Shown here: in pieces, positions 50,020 to 56,555 of the stretch
Position numbering within the stretch: the first letter of the stretch is position 1
Layout: each line of letters starts with the position of its first letter
Assembly (NCBI RefSeq): GCF_036346875.1
Contig: NZ_CP107852.1
Location: 4,836,001 to 4,900,000 of the forward strand
Length of the DNA stretch: 64,000 bases
Source of the DNA: Nocardia sp. NBC_00508
GTDB lineage: Bacteria; Actinomycetota; Actinomycetes; Mycobacteriales; Mycobacteriaceae
Direction of reading: 5' to 3'
Translations under genes and position numbers: made by a program
Notes under the pieces: generated by a model
What the model saw: the letters and a program-made list of their open reading frames with translations, nothing else
The model's database searches: none
Told to the model about the DNA's origin: nothing

Positions 50020-50360
50020 GGTGACCCCCTGGATGCTTGTTGTCGTCCTTGTAGCGGTGCCCGACACCGGGGGCGTTTCGCCACCGGCACGCCACCCTGG
50101 CGGGCTGGTGCGCCGCGGAGGCGCGGCGTCAAGCCCGGTGCCGGGCGCCAGGGCCAATAGTTGGGGAGCGAGGACGGGTTTGCTATGCCCCGCCGGATTA
50201 GCCCCATTGGGGCTTGACGTCGACAGTTCGGTGGGTTTACGTGGCAGAACGCAGGTGCCTGGCGGGGTTACCAATGCCGAACGAGCAGGCATTGGGCAAC
50301 TGAACGGGACGAGCGCGACAGGGCCGACCATTCGACCAACGACGGTGAGAAAGCGGCGCT
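50020..50360. other. Intergenic region between divergent genes
   Basis: 340 bp. It contains the small hairpin AGCCCC-ATT-GGGGCT near 50197-50211 and a GC-rich run of CGCCGCGG-type dyads near 50110-50150. Promoters of both divergent genes should lie here; none is clear by eye. Confidence 0.4.
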
Positions 50361-51845
50361 ATGACGGGGAGAAGCTGCACGATATGCGGTGGGACGCTGA
50401 AGGAAGTGAGTCGTGGCACGATGTGCTCAACGTGCATGCGTTCTGCCGGGCTGCGCCGACCGATGTCGCCGGAGTTGTATGACCAGCCATACGTGAGGGA
50501 TGCGTTGGCAGCCTATGACTTCGGCATAGTGTTCACGGCGATCCGCGAGTACACGGGTCTCAGTCAGACGCAACTTGGTGCGCTGCTCGATCTGGGCCAA
50601 CCACGAGTATCGGCGGTCGAACGCGGTGAACGTCGGATCGGGCATGTCAAGGTGGTGGCGCGGATGGCGTCACGACTGGGAATTCCACCACATCTCCTGG
50701 GCTTTCCCGTCGAAGGCGGCGGTAGCCTTTCGATGAAGGAGGTGAGTTGGGTGGACCGACGGGATTTTCTGGTCCTGGTAACCGCCGCCACGCTCGGCTC
50801 CAACCTGCACCCGGAACTGGCTCGGCTGGGCAATAGCCTGCCTGGCGATTCGATGCCCAGTATTCGAACCCGTCTCGGGGCGGCCGACATCGACGCGATC
50901 GAAGCCATCAGTGAGGGATTCCGGCGTTGGGATATGGCCCACGGTGGTGGATTCTGCCGGGCAGCTGCATTTGCGCAGGTACACCAGGTTCGTGCGCTCG
51001 AGAACGCCGATTGCACTTCCGACGTGCGGACGCGGTATTGGATTGCTGCGGCGGGGCTCGCCGCGACCGCCGCTTGGCTGGCGTATGACGTCGAGGATCA
51101 CGATTCGGCGCGCCGATTGTGGGCGTATGCGCTTGATGCTACGTACAGGGGACAGGACCACCCGCGCAGCACCGATCTGGCGGTGACCATCCTGCTGGAC
51201 ATGACCCACCAGTCATTGCACCTGTGGCGGCCTGACTCGCCCGACGACGATGCTGGTCGGCGCCGCCAAGAGGCGCTGGCGCTCGCGCGACTTGCCTCGA
51301 CAACCGCTGGCAGCCGGAAGCATCCGGTCAGCACGATGACGGCGGGATACATTTCGGCCGTGACCGCGTGGTGCTGGGCGGCGCTCGGTGAGGCTGAACA
51401 GATGCGGCGGGCAATGGGCACGGCCGAGGACCTCTATGGAGTCGCCAGTGTCGACAACACTCCGCCATGGGCGTCGTTCGTCACGCATGCGGAAATTACT
51501 GCGCAGCAAGGACACTCGTACTACCTACTGTCGTTGACTGATTCGACTGCCGCGCCCGCGGCCATAGAGCAACTGACTGCTGCGATCAACGGACACGCGA
51601 TTGAGCATGCCCGGAGTCGTGCCGTAGCGTTGCCGACGCTCGCTGGTGCATACCTCCAGGCTGGTGACTACGACAGCGCGGCGACCTGTGGCCGTGACGC
51701 GATCAGCGCGGTTGCGGCGCTGTCATCAGAACGCTGCTGCACGCGGCTGCGTCACCTCGATACCATCGCCGCTCGCTACGATCGCAACCCTTCGGTCGCT
51801 GACATGCGTGAGGAGATCCGCATGGTTACTCCTCTCGCGCTGTGA
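50361..51845 (+). CDS. XRE-family regulator with zinc-ribbon-like N-terminus and helical repeat C-terminus
   Basis: 494 residues. The first 30 residues hold two CxxC pairs (CTIC; CSTC), a possible zinc ribbon. HTH at about 60-110: FTAIREYTGLSQTQLGALLD then GQPRVSAVERGERRIGHVKV. The C-terminal 350 residues are helical and TPR-like (ALDATYRGQDHPRSTDLAVT; AGAYLQAGDYDSAATCGRDA), the layout of actinomycete regulators of the WhiJ/RRNPP-like group. ATG 50361 has no strong Shine-Dalgarno. Coupled to the downstream kinase by a GTGA overlap. Ligand unknown. Confidence 0.82.
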   Translation: MTGRSCTICGGTLKEVSRGTMCSTCMRSAGLRRPMSPELYDQPYVRDALAAYDFGIVFTAIREYTGLSQTQLGALLDLGQPRVSAVERGERRIGHVKVVARMASRLGIPPHLLGFPVEGGGSLSMKEVSWVDRRDFLVLVTAATLGSNLHPELARLGNSLPGDSMPSIRTRLGAADIDAIEAISEGFRRWDMAHGGGFCRAAAFAQVHQVRALENADCTSDVRTRYWIAAAGLAATAAWLAYDVEDHDSARRLWAYALDATYRGQDHPRSTDLAVTILLDMTHQSLHLWRPDSPDDDAGRRRQEALALARLASTTAGSRKHPVSTMTAGYISAVTAWCWAALGEAEQMRRAMGTAEDLYGVASVDNTPPWASFVTHAEITAQQGHSYYLLSLTDSTAAPAAIEQLTAAINGHAIEHARSRAVALPTLAGAYLQAGDYDSAATCGRDAISAVAALSSERCCTRLRHLDTIAARYDRNPSVADMREEIRMVTPLAL

Positions 51846-52750
51846 TCGACGACAGTGGACTTCCCGGCCCTGATGCGCTGAGAGCTGCATGCGCCGCATT
51901 CGGGGTTGCCTCGGATGGCGCGCAGCTGCTGCACCACCGGTCGAATGCGGTGTACCTGCTACCGGGCGAGGGCAACGGCGGCGTGGTTGTGCGGCTCGCT
52001 CCGGACACAGACCTTCGGCGGGCACGCGCTAGCACGAGCGTCGCCATCACACGGTGGCTGAACGAACGTGACGGTGAGCCGATCGGGCTATGCCCTCTTC
52101 CCTGTGAGCAACCCGTCATCACGGCCGGGGCGGTCGCCACCTTCTGGCCATACTGTCCGACACGCACGCCCGCAACGTCGACGGACATCGCTATCGTGCT
52201 CCGGTGGTTACACCGTCTGCCGCGCCCACCTTTGCCGGTGCCCGAATACAGACCGTTGCATCGGTTGCATGAGGCGCTGGCCTTGGATGCCAGCAGGGCG
52301 CTCCCCGTACTGAACGTCGATGACCGTGTATGGATCGCCACCCGCGCCGAAGAACTCGTCAACGCCTACCATGCCGCCGAATTTCCCCTGGGGTACGGCT
52401 TGATCCACGCTGACGCGCACTCCGAGAACGCCGTCCAGACCGACCGCGGGTTTGTCCTGATCGACTGGGACCAGTGCTGCATCGGTCCACGGGAACTGGA
52501 TCTGGTCAGCGGGCTACCTGATCATTTTCATGAGCCGGAGAACGGCCGACGTCGGTTCCTCGACGCCTACGGATACGACCTTCTGGCTTGGTCGAAGTGG
52601 CACCTGCTCCGTGACATCGCCGAACTGCACTCTGTCGGCGCGTATATCCGGCTGGCGCCTGACAAGCCCGCGGCAGCCGAACAGCTCAGGGTACGGATCT
52701 TGTCCCTGCGCAGCGGGGATCGCAAGGTGCGGTGGACGGCGGTGTCGTGA
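51842..52750 (+). CDS. Aminoglycoside/choline-phosphotransferase-fold kinase
   Basis: 302 residues. APH-family fold: GVVVRLAPDTDLRRA near residue 42, GLIHADAHSENAVQ near residue 182 (variant of HGDxxxxN with Ala for Gly) and FVLIDWDQCCIGPRELDLV near residue 200 with the metal-binding Asp. No antibiotic specificity can be inferred; metabolic small-molecule kinases share the fold. GTG 51842 overlaps the regulator's stop, so the kinase and XRE regulator form one unit. A hairpin terminator follows at 52770. Confidence 0.84.
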   Translation: MIDDSGLPGPDALRAACAAFGVASDGAQLLHHRSNAVYLLPGEGNGGVVVRLAPDTDLRRARASTSVAITRWLNERDGEPIGLCPLPCEQPVITAGAVATFWPYCPTRTPATSTDIAIVLRWLHRLPRPPLPVPEYRPLHRLHEALALDASRALPVLNVDDRVWIATRAEELVNAYHAAEFPLGYGLIHADAHSENAVQTDRGFVLIDWDQCCIGPRELDLVSGLPDHFHEPENGRRRFLDAYGYDLLAWSKWHLLRDIAELHSVGAYIRLAPDKPAAAEQLRVRILSLRSGDRKVRWTAVS

Positions 52751-52769
52751 GAGACATGACGGGGTCGCT

Positions 52770-52791
52770 GCTGCGGGTGTTGGCCCGCAGC
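52770..52791 (+). terminator. Hairpin terminator after the kinase gene
   Basis: GCTGCGGG (52770-52777), loop TGTTGG, CCCGCAGC (52784-52791), about 20 bp after the stop. Eight perfect pairs, no clear T-tract. Confidence 0.55.
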
Positions 52792-52971
52792 GGCACCTGG
52801 TCGGTACACCGCTAGCCGACTGGATAGGTTGCCGAGATTGTGGTCGGCCTTCATTTCTCTTACGAATTACGATTCACAAATCGTATCGGGTAGATGAGAT
52901 TCTCTCCGATTCCCGACGGGCTCCACATCATCTGATCGCCCGCACTCGCGGGTGCAGTGGTCACAGATGGT

Positions 52972-53044
52972 GCAGCGATAGCTCAATCGGCAGAGCATCG
53001 GACTGTTAATCCGACGGGTGCGGGTTCGAATCACGCTCGTTTCA
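52972..53044 (+). tRNA. tRNA-Asn-like gene (anticodon GTT), degenerate
   Basis: 73 nt fold as a cloverleaf: acceptor GCAGCGA with TCGTTTC (one mismatch, one G-U), D-stem GCTC/GAGC with the GG-containing loop, anticodon stem TCGGA/TCCGA with loop CTGTTAA (anticodon GTT, proper T33), 5-nt variable region, T-stem GCGGG/CACGC with one G-A mismatch and loop TTCGAAT. No encoded CCA (ACAG follows). The mismatches and near-identical copy at 61692 suggest a decayed or duplicated tRNA; it may or may not be charged. Confidence 0.6.
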
Positions 53045-53046
53045 CA

Positions 53047-53080
53047 GGAGGAGCCGGGCAGGGTATAGCCCGGCTCCTCC
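53047..53080 (+). terminator. Terminator of tRNA-like gene (copy 1)
   Basis: GGAGGAGCCGGGC (53047-53059), loop AGGGTATA, GCCCGGCTCCTCC (53068-53080). Perfect 13-bp stem, identical at 61767-61800. Confidence 0.8.
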
Positions 53081-53217
53081 GCTTGCTTCGGGGGCCGTCG
53101 GTGCGCCTGCGGTAGTTCACCTTCAAACCGGACGAGAGATCCCTCGTGTGATTGGACGTCCGAGATCTGCTGTGGCCGTGGCAAGTTCACCATTGGCGGG
53201 AACAATATAGGGTGCGC

Positions 53218-53679
53218 ATGGTGAGTATACGAACCACCAATCCTCTTGCCATACTCGGGCGATCGCGGGGAATCGGATCGAGGGGGCGTAAGCGAGCTGC
53301 GGCAGGTGTCGCGCTCTGCGCGGTATTTTCCGTTGCTCCGGTTCTGGTCGGTACAGGCGCGGCAAACGCCTCCTATCTGGTGCCCTGCTGGTACGGGCCG
53401 GTGGAAAGCCGCCTGGAGGTGGACTGCGAGAACCGCGACTTCACCCCGGCCACAGTGAAGATCGACGCCTGGTGCTCCAACTTCGCCTATACCGGCTGGC
53501 AAGAGCGAATGGCACCGCAGGGCCGCACGCACGTCACCCGCGACTGCGGACCGGGCGCCCATCCGGTCGTGTGGTTTGTGGGTGGTAAGAGCGACTGGGA
53601 GGAACTCAACGATCGTCTGGACGAGTTGGAGCGCGACCGCGACTCGCACCGTCGTCATCGGAACAGGCACGATCGTTAG
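53218..53679 (+). CDS. Small secreted protein, unknown function
   Basis: 153 residues from ATG 53218 (an ATG at 53152 is less likely). The signal peptide has an Arg/Lys-rich n-region (RSRGIGSRGRKRAA), hydrophobic core (GVALCAVFSVAPVLVGTG) and AxA site (AANAS), so cleavage near residue 47 is expected. The mature part contains four Cys (CWYG, DCEN, DAWCSN, RDCG), probably two disulfides, and a charged C-terminus rich in Arg, His and Asp (LERDRDSHRRHRNRHDR). AACAATATAG just upstream is a plausible -10 region. No family recognised. Confidence 0.72.
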   Translation: MVSIRTTNPLAILGRSRGIGSRGRKRAAAGVALCAVFSVAPVLVGTGAANASYLVPCWYGPVESRLEVDCENRDFTPATVKIDAWCSNFAYTGWQERMAPQGRTHVTRDCGPGAHPVVWFVGGKSDWEELNDRLDELERDRDSHRRHRNRHDR

Positions 53680-53716
53680 CGTCAGCAGGGTGCGTCTCGC
53701 CACGTTGCCGCCGTGC

Positions 53717-53878
53717 TCATGAGCTTTCGCGGAACTCCACTCCATCTTCAAGCCCATGTCCGTCGGACCGCAGACGAACTCGCCTGTTTACGCTGACCTT
53801 GGTGAAATCAACGAAACCCAGCGACAAGCTGCCGGTCGCGGCAGCCCAATAGGTCGATACCGAATTTCCCGCTGCCAT
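53717..53878 (-). CDS. Short ORF following the type VII substrate cassette
   Basis: 53 residues: MAAGNSVSTYWAAATGSLSL then GFVDFTKVSVNRRVRLRSDG. Its ATG shares a base with the stop of the upstream gene (TGATG), typical of coupled genes. It is too short to classify and may be an end-fragment; an immunity or accessory role would be a guess. Kept because of the overlap only. Confidence 0.4.
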   Translation of the reverse strand: MAAGNSVSTYWAAATGSLSLGFVDFTKVSVNRRVRLRSDGHGLEDGVEFRESS

Positions 53879-55028
53879 CAGATCATTCCTTTCGGGAGCG
53901 GCACATGCGGCGGGTTCGGCACCGGGCCGAATTGTGTCGGCGGCTTTTCCGGACCCGGCACATCGTCGGTACTGTTCCACTCATGGAACGGCCGAAATGC
54001 CGACTCGCCGAGGCCAATGTCGTGGTGGTACGGCAGGTTCACGCTGGGACCCCATGACCGTCCGGACACAGCCGGGTCGATTACTACCGTACGAGTGTTG
54101 CCCTGCGGATCGTCCTGGTACACCTCGAGGGAGGGGTAGTCCGTGCGGGTGCCGTGCACTTCGACCCCCGTGTCTCCCGGCTTGAGGACGAGGTCGCCGT
54201 TCACGGTCACTGGGTGGTCGTCGATTTTCGTGGTTCCCGGCGGGTTGGCGGTCCAGTCTGGTGCGAAGGGATTTCCGGCTTCGTATCTGATCCGCACCGA
54301 ACCGTCCTCGGCCTGCCAGACTTGACCGGTGGGGACACCGGCTTGTACCTCGCCCGGAGTGCCATCTGGGTTCTGGCGAACCGACGGGTTCTGCCGCATC
54401 ACGACAATCCCGTTCTCGTAATCTATGTAGGTGGCGACCTTGGCGTGCTCAGGGTCGAAGTTGGGGTCGGCCGTGCGGTTGTCGCCCAGGTCTCGTTGTG
54501 GAGGCGGCCAACTCGTCACGTCGCGCTGTTCGATGTATTGTGCCGTCCGCACCACTCCCTGACCATGCACAGGCTCGATCCTCACCACTCGGATCTCGGG
54601 TGGCACACCCTGGAACTTCGGCGTGTAACTGTTCGGGTTAAGCGCGTGCGCAGTTTGCCAGTCGGTCGGCGTCGTCGGTGGTCGACCGAATACGTTCTCG
54701 AACGCCGCCGCTGCGGCCTGGGTGCGTTCGGCGTCGAAGCCGCCGTCGATATTGACACCCGGCTGCCGCTGATACAGAGGCCCATCGGCGCCATCGCCAC
54801 CGGATCGCCGTCGCCGAACATTTCACCGCGTGACCGCACCTCGTCGGCGGCCTGCTTGATCACGTTCACCGCGTCATCCTGGGCACTGACCATCTCGTTG
54901 AGCGCCGTCGTAATCGCCGTCTGATGAGCCTGCACGCCATCGTCGCTGTTACCGGATACGGCGGTGACAATCCAATCGTCGGCGACGTTGAAGCCAGCCG
55001 CGGTTGCTTCGGTCACCTTGCCGATCAC
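53878..55028 (-). pseudogene. Type VII secretion-associated substrate, broken by a frameshift
   Basis: Two frames complement each other. From GTG 55028 the N-terminal frame reads IGKVTEATAAGFNVADDW, helices typical of WXG/LXG-type leaders (ALNEMVSAQDDAVNVIKQAA), to GEMFGDGDPVAMAPMG at about 54783. The other frame continues GPLYQRQPGVNIDGGFDAE, TPTDWQTAHALNPNSYTPKF and EIRVVRIEPVHGQGVVRTAQ to the stop at 53878. One missing base in the CCC run at 54781-54783 explains the break; whether it is real or a sequencing error is open. The intact protein would have about 380 residues. Coupled to the two small genes upstream. Confidence 0.72.
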
Positions 55029-55318
55029 ACCTCGCGGTAGTTCGTCATCGAGGTTCCACCGTGGACCATGGCGTCGCCGAGTACCTCGACTTCGTCCGCC
55101 ACCTTGTAGGCGGTGTCACGATCGCCTGCGACCCGGTCGTGGGCCGACCAGTACGCCTCGCCATCCCAGTGCGAGCCTGCATCCCGAATCTGGGTGCCCA
55201 TCCGCTCGGCCAAACTGCGGAACTCCGCATTGCGCGCCTTCATCTGGTTGCCGGCTTCGGTTATCGTCCACGGCTTCCACGACCGGACCTGGGGCAATGT
55301 CGGAACACTGCCCTCCAT
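55025..55318 (-). CDS. WXG100/LXG-like helical protein of the type VII cassette
   Basis: 97 residues. PTLPQVRSWKPWTITEAGNQ, then helices FRSLAERMGTQIRDAGSHWD with W-D-G near the middle (GSHWDGEAYWSAHDRV), followed by YKVADEVEVLGDAMV. The two-helix pattern with central W-x-G is typical of type VII secretion substrates. It starts at ATG 55318 overlapping the previous stop, and its own stop overlaps GTG 55028. In relatives as I recall them this segment is the N-terminus of the larger downstream protein, so a second frameshift could have split one gene in two. Confidence 0.68.
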   Translation of the reverse strand: MEGSVPTLPQVRSWKPWTITEAGNQMKARNAEFRSLAERMGTQIRDAGSHWDGEAYWSAHDRVAGDRDTAYKVADEVEVLGDAMVHGGTSMTNYREV

Positions 55319-55611
55319 CAGCGACCGCCGCCCATCGCGGCGATCCGGTCACGGAATTCCTGGTCGGTTACCTCATAGGCGCCAGCGCCGCCTTTGCATA
55401 TGTTCGATACCCGCTTGCACCGCATCGCCATCCGGAGCCACGCTCCCTCGACGTACTCACCGGCAGTCGCGCAGACCCCACCCAACGGCGAACTCGACAT
55501 CGCGGCGGTCACGGCATCTGCCATGGTGCGCACGTCCAAGGCGTCGGCCTTGGTGCCGATGTCGTCCATCGACGCCGCAAGCGCCCGCAATTGATCTGGA
55601 GCCACCCTCAT
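55318..55611 (-). CDS. EspC-like type VII secretion target protein
   Basis: 97 residues from ATG 55611 after GGGGGAC. VAPDQLRALAASMDDIGTKA with a central SSSPLGGVC turn and the C-terminal motif AYEVTDQEFRDRIAAMGGG resembles the DUF2580/EspC type VII secretion family, in which the tail carries a YxxxD/E-type signal (here YEVTDQE). First gene of a four-gene operon of overlapping reading frames. Expected to pair with the WXG-like protein encoded next and to be exported by an ESX system located elsewhere. Confidence 0.75.
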   Translation of the reverse strand: MRVAPDQLRALAASMDDIGTKADALDVRTMADAVTAAMSSSPLGGVCATAGEYVEGAWLRMAMRCKRVSNICKGGAGAYEVTDQEFRDRIAAMGGGR

Positions 55612-55815
55612 GGCCAAGTCCCCCCTCATGTCGGCTTGGCTGCCACACTACTTGTACGCGAACGGGGGTCGATCCGGTTCCCAACTCGACACATCACGCT
55701 ACGTAAGGTCGGCGGCAGCTACGACGTCCCTGTCCTCGGTTAGCTTTATTGCCTTGACGGCGGACTCGGCGACTTTCGACTGGCACCGTCGCCCAGCACC
55801 AGCCGATCACGATGG

Positions 55816-56204
55816 ATGCACCCAGGCGCAAGCTTGGTCGTCGTCTCGGTGCCGGTGTTGGCCGAAGCGGTTCGCCTGGCTCGTAGACGTTTCGGCTTCT
55901 ATGCACGCAACCTCATGGATTACCTGTTCACACAAGTCGAACGCGTCAGGTTCACCATCCCCGCAAACTCAGATCCAGCTGCTTCGCGCAGCACGGATGG
56001 TCGAGAAGCGCTATGCCGACCTGCAACTCGAATCTTCCGACGCGCTCACTGTGTCTCGCCGCCGAATACCAAACCGACGCAATCCTCACGATCGATCACA
56101 TTCGGCAAACAGATCGACTGCTCGACAGGGTCGCAGGCGGTGATCCGGAAGATCTGCTGGTTGATGACGTGGACACGGTCGCGCGGTTGGCCGCCCGTCG
56201 ATAG
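55816..56204 (+). pseudogene. PIN-domain (VapC-like) toxin relic with two frameshifts
   Basis: Three plus-strand frames in succession carry pieces of one PIN domain: SLVVVSVPVLAEAVRLARRR and MDYLFTQVERVRFTI (from 55816), then LLRAARMVEKRYADLQLESS followed by DALTV (from about 55975), then CLAAEYQTDAILTIDHI with DRLLDRVAGGDPEDLL to the stop at 56204. The order matches the alpha/beta PIN fold, with acidic residues at SSDAL and TIDH. The N-terminal metal-binding Asp is not found. Two indels make it non-functional. Confidence 0.65.
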
Positions 56205-56555
56205 CTGAACTCAGCCGCTGCCGCATCGACTTCGCTTCCGGCTTACGTTTTCGTGCCGTCGAATTCGGTTGCGAGGCAGAAGCTGCGGGATTGCATGGTG
56301 TGGTGCGGGACGACGATCAACACTGACTGGCACGCGTTCACCCAGTGCGTGCCATATGTTCATCGAACCCCGGAGACGGCATGACCGAGTCAATCGTCCA
56401 GCTGCTCGCCTATAGAGCCATTTATACCAAAGAGCGCTGACGCCCTTTCCGTGTGGGCGGTCGCTCGATCAGCAGCCGACCAGGTAGTGCCAGAGTGCGC
56501 CGACGCTTCCGCACGGTCTCGCAGTGTCGGTGATCAGCGAAAATTGGAGTAAGTT
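56205..56555. other. Intergenic region before the branched-chain-type transporter
   Basis: 350 bp. A short minus-strand frame (56211-56393) is not convincing. AT-rich sequence near 56413-56430 (TATAGAGCCATTTATACC) may carry the promoter of the transporter operon. Confidence 0.4.

Larger units (their letters stand above)
52925..53080 (+). repeat. Direct repeat (copy 1) carrying tRNA-Asn-like gene and terminator
   Basis: About 156 bp that recurs at 61647-61800 in the same orientation. Conserved from ACATCAT through CACTCGCGGG, GTGGTCACAGATGGTGCAGC and the tRNA-like body to the end of the hairpin. Differences are scattered point changes. The two copies bracket 8.6 kb of accessory genes. Confidence 0.8.

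Noticed and set aside
51842..52750. Aminoglycoside resistance gene
   Set aside because: The fold is APH-like but specificity residues cannot be matched to any resistance enzyme, and the operon partner is a regulator; called only as a kinase-fold protein.
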